Below, one piece after another: positions 17,236 through 25,664 of a stretch of 64,000 nucleotides of DNA. Under the pieces are notes generated by a model. That model did not search any database and was not told the DNA's origin. It was given only the letters and a program-made list of their open reading frames with translations. The first letter of the stretch is position 1. Each line of letters begins with the position of its first letter. The translations under genes and the position numbers were made by a program. Source of the stretch: Bradyrhizobium quebecense (GTDB lineage: Bacteria > Pseudomonadota > Alphaproteobacteria > Rhizobiales > Xanthobacteraceae). Location: assembly GCF_013373795.3 (NCBI RefSeq), contig NZ_CP088022.1, positions 5,580,001 through 5,644,000 on the forward strand, written 5' to 3'.

Positions 17236-17883
17236 TTAATAGTCGAGCCGGCCGCGGAGCTCCTCGAACGGAAGCATGACGTGCTTACGAAACGGCGGGC
17301 GCTGCTGCAGCCTCTGATACCAGCGCTCGACCGCCGGCAGCGGCGGGCGCGCGATCTCGAGCTCGAAATAGCGATAGAGCGAGGTTCCCGCGGTGATGTC
17401 AGCGAGCGACAGTGTCTCGCCGAGCAGGAACGGCGTCGCTTCGAGCAGGCGTTCGAGCTTGGCAAAATGCTGCTCGCAGCGGGCGAGCGCCTTGTGAATC
17501 GCTGGCCAGTCGCGCCGGTTCTCGGGTGTGCGGAAAAATCCCCAGAACACGCCGCCGAGAAAATCCGGTTGCAGCGCGGTTTGCGACCAGTCCATCCAGC
17601 CATCGACCCGCGCCCGGACGACGGGATCGTCGGACCAGAAGCGGCCGTTGCCGTGGCGCGCGGCGAGGTAGCGCAGGATGGCGTGGGATTCCCAGACCGT
17701 CGCGTCGTCATCCCTGACGACGGGCACGCGGCCATGCGGGTTCATCGCGAGGAACGCGGGCGCATCGAGCCCGCCGAATGCGCCGCCGGCATCGATGTGC
17801 TCATGCGCCAGATCGAGCTCGCCGGTCAGCCACATCACCTTCTGCACGTTGAACGAACTGCGCCGTCCCCAGACCCTGAGCAT
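17236..17883 (-). CDS. Glutathione S-transferase family protein
   Basis: A 215-residue GST. The thioredoxin-like N-domain (MLRVWGRRSSFNVQKVMWL) carries a serine in the catalytic position region, NPHGRVPVVRDDDATVWESHAIL gives the cis-Pro and glutathione gamma-glutamyl sites, and the all-helical C-domain has LGETLSLADI. It probably conjugates or isomerises small electrophiles in the cytoplasm; substrate unknown. It follows the LysR gene by 19 bases on the same strand and may be co-transcribed with it. Confidence 0.88.
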   Translation of the reverse strand: MLRVWGRRSSFNVQKVMWLTGELDLAHEHIDAGGAFGGLDAPAFLAMNPHGRVPVVRDDDATVWESHAILRYLAARHGNGRFWSDDPVVRARVDGWMDWSQTALQPDFLGGVFWGFFRTPENRRDWPAIHKALARCEQHFAKLERLLEATPFLLGETLSLADITAGTSLYRYFELEIARPPLPAVERWYQRLQQRPPFRKHVMLPFEELRGRLDY

Positions 17884-17902
17884 TGCAGTCTCCTCGGCTT
17901 CA

Positions 17903-18796
17903 TCAGCGCTGCGCTTCGGCCCGCAGATATTCCACCAACTGCTTCGCCGCGCGCGGCAATGCCTTGAAGCTGCGCGCGCAGATCGTCAACCGGCGGTTGG
18001 CCCAGGCGTCGCGGATCCGGATCGTCGTGATCGGCATCGCCGCCGCGCAGCGTCGCGCCGCGGTTTCCGGGATCACCGCGATGCCGACATCGGCGGCGAC
18101 CATCTGGCAGATGGCGTCGAAGCCGCGCAGGCGGGCGCGGAAGCGCAATCGCGCACCAAGTTTTGCCGCGTGCCGCGAAATATGGACCTGCAGCGCCGAC
18201 GTCGCCGTGAGGCCGACGAAATCGCGGCCGACCACCTCCTGGAAGTCGATCTGGCGGCGGCCGCCGAGATCACTGCGGCGCGACGCCACCAGCATCAGGC
18301 GGTCCTCGCTGAACAGGAAGCGCTCGACGCTGTCGGGCAGCGCGTGTTCGGCGGCGAAGCCGAGATCGGCGGCGCCGCTAGCGATCGCAGTTGCGATATC
18401 GGTGCTCTCGCGCTCCTCGACGTCGACGCTGATATCGGGATGTTCGTGCAGGAACGCCGCCAGCGCCCGCGGCAGATGCTCGGACAGACCCGAGGTGTTG
18501 GCGAGCAGCAGCACGTTGGCGCGGACGCCGCTGGCATAGGCGGCGAGATCGCTCTGCAAGGCCTCGACATTATGCATCACGATCCGCGCGTGACCGAGCA
18601 GGCTCTCGCCCGCCGCCGTCAATTCGACGCCGCGGCGGCCGCGCTTGAGCAGCGCGACGCCGAGCGCCTCCTCGAGGCCCTTGATCCGCTCGCTTGCCGA
18701 GGCTAGCGCAAGGTTTGCGCGCGCGGCGCCCTGGGTGATGCTGCGTGCATCCGAAACCGCGATGAACAATTGCAAGTCGATCAGGTCGAACCGCAT
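17903..18796 (-). CDS. LysR-family transcriptional regulator
   Basis: A 297-residue LysR regulator. The N-terminal winged HTH is clear (LQLFIAVSDARSITQGAARANLALASASERIKGLEEALGVALLKRGRRGVELT), with the helical linker and a periplasmic-binding-protein-like effector domain after it. It is transcribed away from the TauE-family exporter gene, and the 92 bases between them contain a perfect palindrome with the LysR T-N11-A spacing. The likely target is the exporter, GST gene or itself. Effector unknown. Confidence 0.9.
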   Translation of the reverse strand: MRFDLIDLQLFIAVSDARSITQGAARANLALASASERIKGLEEALGVALLKRGRRGVELTAAGESLLGHARIVMHNVEALQSDLAAYASGVRANVLLLANTSGLSEHLPRALAAFLHEHPDISVDVEERESTDIATAIASGAADLGFAAEHALPDSVERFLFSEDRLMLVASRRSDLGGRRQIDFQEVVGRDFVGLTATSALQVHISRHAAKLGARLRFRARLRGFDAICQMVAADVGIAVIPETAARRCAAAMPITTIRIRDAWANRRLTICARSFKALPRAAKQLVEYLRAEAQR

Positions 18797-18814
18797 GACG
18801 TTTCCCGCCCCATA

Positions 18815-18833
18815 CCTTCGGACACCCCGAAGG
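18815..18833. promoter_or_regulatory. Palindromic candidate LysR operator
   Basis: CCTTCGG-ACACC-CCGAAGG is a perfect inverted repeat in the divergent intergenic region of the LysR and TauE-type genes. It contains the T-N11-A core expected of LysR recognition boxes. Assignment is by position and pattern only. Confidence 0.5.
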
Positions 18834-18888
18834 CTAACTCCGTAACCTCCAGATTGTGCCGATCGGCTCGATCGGTCAATGTGCCGCC

Positions 18889-19641
18889 ATGGTCGACCAT
18901 CTCCTGATCTTCATCGCTTTCGCCTTTCTGCTCGCCGGTTTCGTCAAGGGGACACTCGGCCTTGGTCTGCCGACCGTCGCGATGGGACTGCTGGCAACCA
19001 CGATGGCGCCGGGCCAGGCGATCGCGATCGTGATCGTGCCGGCGATCGTCACCAATATCTGGCAGACCTTCGTCGGCCCCTATCTGCGCGACATCCTCAA
19101 GCGGTTGTGGCCGCTGATGCTCGGCACCGTGGTCGGAATCTGGATCAATGCCGGGCTATTGACCGGTCCTTACGCAGCCTACGGCACCGTGGTGCTCGGC
19201 GCGCTGCTGGTGATCTACGCGATCGTCGGCCTGAGCAGATTCAACTTCAAGGTCGCGCGGCGCCACGAGAGATGGATCGGCGGCATCGTCGGCGTCATCA
19301 CCGGGCTGATCTCGGCGGCAACCGGCGTCCAGGTTATTCCCTCGATGCCGTTCATGCAGGCGATCGGCATGGAGCGGGACGAACTGGTGCAGGCGCTCGG
19401 CGTCTTCTTCACCACCGCGACCATCGCACTCGCCTTCAATCTCACAGCCTCGGGCCTGCTGACCGCGGCCACCGCGCTGCCGGGTGCGGTGGCGATGGTG
19501 GCGTCGTTCACCGGCATGTTCGTCGGCCAAGCGGTCCGTACACGGATGCAGCCGGACGTCTTCCGCCGCTGGTTCCTGATCTCGATGATCCTGCTCGGCA
19601 TCTATCTCGCCGGCAGCGCGCTGCTCAAGATCCACGGCTGA
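18889..19641 (+). CDS. TauE/SafE-family sulfite/organosulfonate exporter-like permease
   Basis: A 250-residue membrane protein with about eight hydrophobic helices and the two glycine-rich half-repeats of the TauE/SafE family (FLLAGFVKGTLGLGLPTVAMGLL near the N-terminus; GGIVGVITGLISAATGVQVIPS in the middle). Family members export sulfite, sulfoacetate or related anions; the substrate here is not shown. The ATG at 18889 (MVDHLLIF) is preferred over GTG 18856, which would add 11 non-hydrophobic residues. Divergent from LysR. Confidence 0.85.
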   Translation: MVDHLLIFIAFAFLLAGFVKGTLGLGLPTVAMGLLATTMAPGQAIAIVIVPAIVTNIWQTFVGPYLRDILKRLWPLMLGTVVGIWINAGLLTGPYAAYGTVVLGALLVIYAIVGLSRFNFKVARRHERWIGGIVGVITGLISAATGVQVIPSMPFMQAIGMERDELVQALGVFFTTATIALAFNLTASGLLTAATALPGAVAMVASFTGMFVGQAVRTRMQPDVFRRWFLISMILLGIYLAGSALLKIHG

Positions 19642-19645
19642 GAAC

Positions 19646-20290
19646 CTAGCGCGCCTCCAGCATGGCGACGCGGACGCCGAGATAGATGAAGAGCGCGCCG
19701 AGCGAACGGTTGATCCAGGCGATCACGCCGGTCGATTGCCGGATGCGGCCGGCAGCCCGCGCCGCAAAGGCCGCGAGGCCGAGGCACCACAGCGTGCCGC
19801 CGGTGATGAAGATCAGCCCGAGCACCAGGAAGGCGAGCGTCTTGTGGGCTGAGTCCGCCGCCACGAATTGCGGCAGGAATGCCAGGAAGAACAGCGCCAC
19901 CTTGGGATTGAGGATGTTGGTCAGCGCCCCCTGCCAGAACACACGTGAGATCGAAGTCTCGCCGCCCTGCCCGGCGATCTCCGCGATCGGCTTGGCGCGC
20001 GACAGCAGCATCTGCAGCCCGGTCAGCACCAGATAGGCCGCGCCGATCAACTTGACGGCCAGGAACGCGGTCGACGACGCCATCAGCAGCGCCGACAGCC
20101 CGATCGCCGCGCCCAGCACGTGAACCAGGCAGCCGCAGCTGATACCGATCGCCGCAGCGGCTCCGCCGCGCCATCCGTGCTGAATCGTGCGCCCTATGAT
20201 ATAAGCGGTATCCGGCCCCGGCGTGACGTTGAGCAGCAGCCCGGACAGGACAAACAGCCAAAGCTCGTGAATTCCCAGCATCTCGGCCAC
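19646..20290 (-). CDS. LysE/RhtB-family amino-acid exporter
   Basis: A 214-residue membrane protein with six hydrophobic helices and the LysE-family opening LSGLLLNVTPGPDTAYIIGRT, followed by AAIGISCGCLVHVLGAAIGLSALL and ILNPKVALFFLAFLPQFV. These carriers export amino acids or homoserine lactone-like compounds; substrate unknown. It is convergent with the TauE-like gene, four bases apart. The 230 bases upstream (20291-20521) separate it from the adenylate cyclase gene and hold both promoters, with no recognisable site. Confidence 0.88.
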   Translation of the reverse strand: MAEMLGIHELWLFVLSGLLLNVTPGPDTAYIIGRTIQHGWRGGAAAAIGISCGCLVHVLGAAIGLSALLMASSTAFLAVKLIGAAYLVLTGLQMLLSRAKPIAEIAGQGGETSISRVFWQGALTNILNPKVALFFLAFLPQFVAADSAHKTLAFLVLGLIFITGGTLWCLGLAAFAARAAGRIRQSTGVIAWINRSLGALFIYLGVRVAMLEAR

Positions 20291-20521
20291 ATTAACCTAT
20301 GTAAGTAACGAACCCGAAAGGACGGTCAGCCAACCTGCGCCATCGCAGCGACACACGAATTCAGTAGAGAAACGGATTGTACGATCCGTTGGTCGCATGC
20401 CAATTCCTGCTACTATGCATTATAGGTGCCCGTAAACCGAGCTTCCGCCGGACCCGGCCTGTCTTGTAAGTATCGGATTCGGTCACCTCGGCTAAGTGGC
20501 CAATTCCAGGGCACAGGAGAC

Positions 20522-22321
20522 ATGGAAAGACGGCTCGCGGCCATTCTTTGCGCTGATATCGCCGGCTATTCCCGCATGATGGGTGTCGACGAGGCGGGGA
20601 CGCATGCCTCGTTCAAGGCGCATCGCAGCGCGATCTACCCGATCATCCTCAACCATGGCGGCCGAATCGTCAAAAACACCGGCGACGGCTTCCTGCTGGA
20701 ATTTCCGAGCATCATCGGCGCGATCGAAGCAGCCGTCGCGATGCAGACCCTGATGGCCGAGCGCAACGAACATCTGCCCGCCGACCGCGCCATGCACTTC
20801 CGGATGGGCGTCCACATGGGCGACGTCATGGCCGACGAGGACGAGGTGTTCGGCGACGACGTCAACATCGCCGTCCGCCTCGAGACCGTTGCCGTGCCCG
20901 GCGGCATCGCGGTGTCGGACAAGGCCCGCACCGAGTCAGGACGGCGGCTTGCCGTCACCTTGGTCGATGCCGGCCCGCACCGCTTCAAGAACATCACCGA
21001 GCCGGTCCATGTCTGGACCTGGGCGCCGGCCGGATCCGATCTCCAGGAGAAGACGCCGGATGACGGCCCGCATCTGCCAGGGCAATACCGGACCGCGATC
21101 GTCGGTGTGCTGCCGTTCGACAATCTGAGCGGCGGCGCCGACGAATATTTCTCCGACGGCCTGACCGAGGATCTGATCCACGCGCTGTCGCTGCAATCCT
21201 TCTACCGCGTGCTGAGCCGCAACTCGACCTTCGCCTACAAGGGCAAGAACGTCTCGACCCGCCTGATCGCGCGCGAAATCGACGCGACCTATCTGATCCA
21301 GGGCTCGGTGCGCCGCGCCGGCAACAAGATCCGCGTCTCCGCCGAGTTGATCGCGCCCGAGAAGGGCGAGCAGCTGTGGACCGGCCGCTACGACCGCGAC
21401 ATGGGCGACCTGTTCGCGATGCAGGACGAGATCACCGCCAACCTTTCCGCCGCGGTGGCCCAGGAGATCTACCGCGCCGAGGCCTCGGCACCGGCGCGCT
21501 CGCCGAACGCCGAACTGACCGCATGGGACCGCTTCCTGAAGGGTCTGTCGCACTACTATCACCAGACCAAGGACGATTGCGAAACCGCGATCGCACTGTT
21601 CAAGGAGGCGATCGAGCTCGACCCTGCGCTGTCGATCGCGCGCGCCTATCTCGCGCTGATCCAGATCCAGAGTATCCAGTTCGGCTGGATTCCGAGCACG
21701 CGCGAATTGTGGGCCTCGTCGGTCAGCCTGGCCGAGAGCAGCGTCCGGCTCGACCCGCGCTCCTCGTTCGCATTTTCACTGCTGGCCTATCTGCATGCGA
21801 TGCAGGGCCACTACGAAGCCGCGATGGACGCCATCAAGCGGGCGATCGAACTCAACCCCTACGACATGGGCGCCCGCGGCGTGCTTGGAATCTGCCACAT
21901 GGTGATCGGCGATCATCGCAAGGCGGTCGATCTGTTCTCGACGGCGGTCCAGCGCGGCAACAGCGACCCGCGCTACCAATGGGGAGCTTTGAACGCGTTC
22001 AGCCATTACCTGCTCGGACAATACGACGCATCGCTGTCATGGTCGCGCGAAACGCTCTATCTCAACCCGAACCACCTGCAGGGTCTTGCGGTGCGCGCCG
22101 CGGCACTTGCCCAGCTCGGCCGCGCCGACGAAGCCGCGCAGGCGGCCGAGGCGCTGCTCGCCAATCATCCCGACCTCACGGTCGAACGTCATTTGCGCAA
22201 TTTCCACTGGAAGAACCCGGCCGACATCGCGCTCTATCGCGAAGGCCTCTTGAAAGCCGGCCTCCCCTTCGGCAAACTCGCTCTGGTTGCATCCAACTCG
22301 AAATTCGCCGCTGATTCCTGA
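20522..22321 (+). CDS. Class III adenylate/guanylate cyclase with TPR repeats
   Basis: A 599-residue soluble protein. An N-terminal class III nucleotide cyclase domain (about 1-170) keeps the key residues: metal Asp in LCADIAGYSRM and in KNTGDGFLLEF, and the FGDDVNIAVRLE segment with the transition-state Asn and Arg; it should make cAMP. A middle region (about 195-320) is the TolB-like domain often paired with such cyclases (VLPFDNLSGGADEYFSDGLTEDL, YLIQGSVRRAGNKIRVSAELI, GEQLWTGRYDRD). The last 280 residues are tetratricopeptide repeats (AIALFKEAIELDPALSIA, AMDAIKRAIELNPYD). Rhizobia carry many such paralogues. ATG 20522 is used because the cyclase domain begins there and GGAG precedes it; the frame opens earlier. 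Confidence 0.9.
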   Translation: MERRLAAILCADIAGYSRMMGVDEAGTHASFKAHRSAIYPIILNHGGRIVKNTGDGFLLEFPSIIGAIEAAVAMQTLMAERNEHLPADRAMHFRMGVHMGDVMADEDEVFGDDVNIAVRLETVAVPGGIAVSDKARTESGRRLAVTLVDAGPHRFKNITEPVHVWTWAPAGSDLQEKTPDDGPHLPGQYRTAIVGVLPFDNLSGGADEYFSDGLTEDLIHALSLQSFYRVLSRNSTFAYKGKNVSTRLIAREIDATYLIQGSVRRAGNKIRVSAELIAPEKGEQLWTGRYDRDMGDLFAMQDEITANLSAAVAQEIYRAEASAPARSPNAELTAWDRFLKGLSHYYHQTKDDCETAIALFKEAIELDPALSIARAYLALIQIQSIQFGWIPSTRELWASSVSLAESSVRLDPRSSFAFSLLAYLHAMQGHYEAAMDAIKRAIELNPYDMGARGVLGICHMVIGDHRKAVDLFSTAVQRGNSDPRYQWGALNAFSHYLLGQYDASLSWSRETLYLNPNHLQGLAVRAAALAQLGRADEAAQAAEALLANHPDLTVERHLRNFHWKNPADIALYREGLLKAGLPFGKLALVASNSKFAADS

Positions 22322-22380
22322 GCGAATTCATCCACCGGTAATGGATGCTTTTTAAGCTGAAGCTTTCAGGATGTGGTTTG

Positions 22381-23040
22381 ATGTCCGATACGGCTGCAAG
22401 CGCGGCACCCGCCCCGCAGGTTTCCCCTGACAATCCGTGCCCGTTCCTGCGTGCGCTGGTCGCCGGCGACTATGTCGGCGGCCATATCGTGCCGCTGCCG
22501 AAGCTGACCGAAACCATCGACCGCGCCACCGGCAAGATCGGCCTTCCGGCGCTCAGCGCCGGCGCCAAGATCTTCATGGTCGCGCAGATGGCCAACGGCA
22601 TCGGTCCGTTCAGCCAGGTTCGCAGCCTGTTGCAGGGCGCGATCCTCGACGAGTTGCGCAATGGCCCGCTCGACAAGCACGGCGCCGGCTCGCGCATCCT
22701 CGATCAGCATGCCGTCGTGCATGAGGACGAGATCGCGCGGCTCGCCACCTTCGGCACGGACCACAAGGCCCCCGACGGCAGCGTCGAACGCGGGCTGTCG
22801 GCCTCCGAGATCAAGACCTTCATGGCGGCGAACTTCCAGCGCGCCAAGGACGAGCATCCGGCGTCCTACGCGATCCTGCACTGCTACTATCCGCTGCTGA
22901 TGCTCGGCGAGTGGCCGGTGCTGCTCGACATCATGGGCAAGGGCGAAGGCAAGGACCGCTATCTCAGCGTCGCCGAGGTCAGGACCTTGTTCGTGGAAAA
23001 GCGCTTTCCCGACCGGATCGTTGCGCTGCTGCAGGGCTAG
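22381..23040 (+). CDS. Hypothetical protein, possible Peroxidase_2-like (heme-thiolate) protein
   Basis: A 219-residue soluble protein without a signal peptide. The N-terminal NPCPFLRALVAGDYVGG (Cys20) resembles the PCP heme-ligand motif that opens chloroperoxidase and unspecific peroxygenases. About 95 residues on, VVHEDEIARL (His114, Arg120) falls where those enzymes have their EHDxSxxR block, at similar spacing but with the acidic positions only partly matched. The C-terminal part (DIMGKGEGKDRYLSVAEVRTLFVEKRFP) resembles the loop region after the peroxidase core. I take this as a weak hint that it belongs to, or descends from, that family. The start MSDTAASAA at 22381 is chosen because earlier residues are atypical. 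It lies 59 bases after the cyclase gene, perhaps in one transcript. Confidence 0.6.
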   Translation: MSDTAASAAPAPQVSPDNPCPFLRALVAGDYVGGHIVPLPKLTETIDRATGKIGLPALSAGAKIFMVAQMANGIGPFSQVRSLLQGAILDELRNGPLDKHGAGSRILDQHAVVHEDEIARLATFGTDHKAPDGSVERGLSASEIKTFMAANFQRAKDEHPASYAILHCYYPLLMLGEWPVLLDIMGKGEGKDRYLSVAEVRTLFVEKRFPDRIVALLQG

Positions 23041-23045
23041 ATTTC

Positions 23046-23098
23046 TTTTTGACGCGTTTTCTTCACGCGAACCGGTATCCACTTCGCTCGAAAACGCT
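23046..23098. repeat. Intergenic palindromic repeat, family A (short copy)
   Basis: Second copy of the element at 1389-1492. Here the ends GCGTTTTC and GAAAACGC pair perfectly. It lies between the convergent hypothetical and hydrolase genes and may serve as a two-way transcript end. Confidence 0.7.
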
Positions 23099-23103
23099 AT
23101 CGT

Positions 23104-24051
23104 TCACTTGAACAGCGGCGTGCCCGGCACGAAGGCGTCGAACGCCGCCCAGAATTGCCCGCGGTAGCGATCCTGCTCCTGCAGGATCTCGTGCTTGGAG
23201 CCGGCGATCACGAGATGCGAACCGGCGCGCAGATGGTAGGCGAACTCCTCGATCGCCGCCGTCGACACCACCTCGTCATCGCTCGCCGCCAGCATCAGGA
23301 TCGGCTGGCGGATTTCGGACGGATACGACATGCCGCGAAAAGTGCGCATCGCGGTGAATGCGGTGTCGGCCCAGGCGATCGTCGGCGCAGCGATGCCGAG
23401 CGTCGGGTCTTCTTCCAGGATCGCCGCGTTGCGCGCGTGGCGCACCGGGTCGCTGGTCACGGGATTACCAATGAAGGGCGCGAGGCCGACCAGTTCGTCG
23501 CTGCTGCCCGGGACGTAGCGGCCGCCCTGCCCGGCCAGCCGCATGATCCGGAGCAGCGCGCTTGGAAAGAACGACACGCGCCCGCGCGGCAGGTCGATCA
23601 TCGGCGCCGACAGCACCATGCGGTCGAACCAGCGCTTGCCGGCATGCGCGACCCGCAGCATGACCGCGCCGCCCATCGAATGCGCCAGCGCGAAATAGGG
23701 CGGCGGGCAATCCGGCAGCACCACCTGCTGCACGAAGGTCTCGACGTCGATCTCGTAGTCGGCAAAGTCGCGGACGTAACCCTTGCGTGGATCGCGCAGC
23801 CGCCGCGACGAGTGGCCCTGTCCGCGCCAGTCGATCATCGCCACCGCAAAGCCGCGATCGCGCAGGTCGCGCACCGTCTCGAAATATTTCTCGATCATCT
23901 CGCCGCGTCCGCCGAACACGCAGACCGTGCCCTTGCGGCCGGGCGGCGGCGCCCAGCGCGCGAAGCGCAGCTCGGCCCCGTCGGGTGTCTTGATGGTGCC
24001 ACTGACAACGTCGTCCGGAACCGGGTTGGCGGGGATCGAGACGAGCGTCAT
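23104..24051 (-). CDS. Alpha/beta hydrolase, monoacylglycerol lipase/lysophospholipase-like
   Basis: A 315-residue serine hydrolase. Seen are the oxyanion region CVFGGRGEMIEKYF, the nucleophile elbow AHSMGG, the acid residue region ILMLAASDDEVV and the catalytic His in AGSKHEILQE. The pattern FAVAMIDWRGQGHSSR and the lid sequence place it with PldB-type lysophospholipases/monoacylglycerol lipases acting on lipid esters. There is no signal peptide, so it is probably cytoplasmic. Divergent from the Hsp20 gene. Confidence 0.88.
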   Translation of the reverse strand: MTLVSIPANPVPDDVVSGTIKTPDGAELRFARWAPPPGRKGTVCVFGGRGEMIEKYFETVRDLRDRGFAVAMIDWRGQGHSSRRLRDPRKGYVRDFADYEIDVETFVQQVVLPDCPPPYFALAHSMGGAVMLRVAHAGKRWFDRMVLSAPMIDLPRGRVSFFPSALLRIMRLAGQGGRYVPGSSDELVGLAPFIGNPVTSDPVRHARNAAILEEDPTLGIAAPTIAWADTAFTAMRTFRGMSYPSEIRQPILMLAASDDEVVSTAAIEEFAYHLRAGSHLVIAGSKHEILQEQDRYRGQFWAAFDAFVPGTPLFK

Positions 24052-24127
24052 GCAGGAGACCGGCGTGGAGGGACAGGGTGCAGATCAAGGACGCCGGCGC
24101 CGAAAAAAAGCGACGCGGTTTCCGCCT

Positions 24128-24155
24128 CTTGAACGCGACGTGACCCCTCCCATAT
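24128..24155 (+). promoter_or_regulatory. Sigma-32 (RpoH) heat-shock promoter
   Basis: CTTGAA (24128-24133), a 14-base spacer, then TCCCATAT (24148-24155): nearly the RpoH consensus. The expected start of transcription, near 24162, falls exactly at the beginning of the folded leader described next. Confidence 0.85.
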
Positions 24156-24162
24156 CACCTGA

Positions 24163-24267
24163 GTGCAGGCCGCTACCAGTGTTTCGGAACCGGAACATCA
24201 GGCTGCACACATCTAAGCCCGGCCCGATGGCGGGCGGGTAACTGAAACAGTCGCTCAATGGAGGACT
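24163..24267 (+). promoter_or_regulatory. ROSE-type RNA thermometer
   Basis: The hsp20 5' leader can fold into three hairpins. First, GTGCAG (24163-24168) pairs with CTGCAC (24203-24208). Second, GCCCG-ATGG-CGGGC (24222-24235), extended by GCCC/GGGT. Third, AGTC-G-CTC (24249-24256) pairs with GAGGACT (24261-24267), masking the GGAGG ribosome site and leaving one G bulged. The weak ribosome-site hairpin with a bulged G is the signature of ROSE elements, which control small heat-shock genes in Bradyrhizobium: the last hairpin melts on heating and frees translation. Confidence 0.82.
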
Positions 24268-24273
24268 ACCCCT

Positions 24274-24750
24274 ATGCGTACCTACGACCTCACTCCGTTC
24301 TATCGTTCCACCGTCGGCTTCGACCGCCTCTTCAGCCTGCTCGATCAGGTGACCTCGGACGGCAGCCCCGGCTATCCCCCCTACAACATCGAGCGCACCG
24401 GCGAGAATGCTTATCGGATCAGCGTTGCGGTCTCCGGCTTCTCGCAGGCCGAGCTTTCGATCGTCGCGAAGGAGAACACGCTGACGATCAAGGGCGAGAA
24501 AACCGCCAACGAGAACTCCGGCAACAGCGCCGAAGTGCTCTATCGCGGCATCGCCTCCCGCGCCTTCGAGCGCGTCTTCCAGCTTGCCGACTTCGTGCAG
24601 GTGAAGAACGCTTCGCTCGAGAACGGCCTGCTCCATGTCGATCTCGTCCGCGAGATTCCCGAGGCCAAGAAGCCCCGCAGCATTCCGATCGGCGGCGGCG
24701 AGAAGGCCCCGCAGGTGGTTGACGGCTCGGCCAGCAAGGTCGCGGCCTAA
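24274..24750 (+). CDS. Small heat-shock protein, Hsp20/IbpA family
   Basis: A 158-residue class A-type small heat-shock protein, an ATP-independent chaperone that forms oligomers and holds unfolding proteins. The opening FYRSTVGFDRLFSLLD and PPYNIERTGENAYRISVAVSGF are typical of rhizobial IbpA-like proteins; the alpha-crystallin domain runs about 37-130 and contains FERVFQLADFV and the conserved ASLENGLLHVDLVREIPE, then the C-terminal I-x-I motif (SIPI). Expression is set twice: by a sigma-32 promoter and by the ROSE leader. A strong terminator follows. Confidence 0.95.
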   Translation: MRTYDLTPFYRSTVGFDRLFSLLDQVTSDGSPGYPPYNIERTGENAYRISVAVSGFSQAELSIVAKENTLTIKGEKTANENSGNSAEVLYRGIASRAFERVFQLADFVQVKNASLENGLLHVDLVREIPEAKKPRSIPIGGGEKAPQVVDGSASKVAA

Positions 24751-24790
24751 GCGGCACATCTCGCGTCGGCAGATATTGGCTGAACGCGAA

Positions 24791-24818
24791 AACGCCCCGG
24801 GAAACCGGGGCGTTTTTT
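24791..24818 (+). terminator. Intrinsic terminator after hsp20
   Basis: Ten-base perfect stem AACGCCCCGG / CCGGGGCGTT with a GAAA loop and six T. On the minus strand only a short A/T flank is present, so it mainly serves hsp20. Confidence 0.88.
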
Positions 24819-24860
24819 CTGTCGTCGTGCCGTAGCCCGGATGAAGCGCAGCGACCTCCG

Positions 24861-25664
24861 TCACTCCAGTCCCTGCACCTTCGGCATTTCCTGGGTCGGC
24901 AGGATCGCAGGCGCCGGCGGCGGTGGAGCGGCCTGACCAACGGTCGGAGCCTCGGCTTGCTGGACGGCCTGCGGTGCGGCCGCCTGGGTTTCGGTCGGCT
25001 TGGGCGCCGCCGCGGCCTGCTCGGCCGGCGCGGGTGCGGTTGCCGGGCTCGGCGCAGCGGTCGGGGCGACGGCGGCCTGGGCCGCCGGCGCGGGAGCCTG
25101 GGCCGCCGCCGGGGCAGAAGCCGGCGCCGGACCGGGCGTTGACCTGGACGCGAGCGGGCTCCGCTTCGGCACCGGCACGCGGCTCGCGACATGCGGGATC
25201 GGGAGCGGCGGCCGCGGCACCCTCGCCTGGATCGCCCGCGGCATCGGGCCGACCGGGCCGTAGGTCGCGCTCATCTCCTCCTCGTAGTTGTCGCCGAGCC
25301 GGTAGGCCGGGGTGAAGCGGATGATGTGCCCGTCGCGGGCGTCGATCACCAGCCGGCCGTCGTCGCCGCCCTGGTCGATCACCGAAATCGTGTAGACGAA
25401 GCCGCGCTGCTGGGGCGCGCCGAGCGGCAGATAGCCGTTCTCGCGCAGCACGGTGTAGACCTCAACCGGCGGCAAAAGGCTCGGGACGCGGCCGAAGCGC
25501 GGCGGCGGCGGAACCTCGGGCATGGCGGCATAGGGCCCGTCCATGTCGGATACCCTGACGAGAGCCGGGCTGCCAATCCGGACGGATGTCACCAGCTGCG
25601 CCTGGGCCGAGGCTGCGCTGAGCGCGAGGGCGGCGGCTGCAACCGAACCTGTGAACAACTTCAT
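24861..25664 (-). CDS. Hypothetical exported Ala/Pro-rich protein
   Basis: A 267-residue protein with a clean signal peptide (MKLFTGSVAAAALALSAASAQA, cleavage after AQA). A folded region (about 50-140) contains VYTVLRENGYLPLGAPQQRGFVYTISVIDQGGDDGRLVIDARDGHIIRF, a pattern that resembles PepSY-like or related inhibitory domains of periplasmic proteins. The remaining half is an Ala/Pro-rich tail that probably spans the periplasm or cell wall. Similar proteins are frequent in Bradyrhizobium but uncharacterised. It converges on the hsp20 terminator. Confidence 0.7.
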   Translation of the reverse strand: MKLFTGSVAAAALALSAASAQAQLVTSVRIGSPALVRVSDMDGPYAAMPEVPPPPRFGRVPSLLPPVEVYTVLRENGYLPLGAPQQRGFVYTISVIDQGGDDGRLVIDARDGHIIRFTPAYRLGDNYEEEMSATYGPVGPMPRAIQARVPRPPLPIPHVASRVPVPKRSPLASRSTPGPAPASAPAAAQAPAPAAQAAVAPTAAPSPATAPAPAEQAAAAPKPTETQAAAPQAVQQAEAPTVGQAAPPPPAPAILPTQEMPKVQGLE

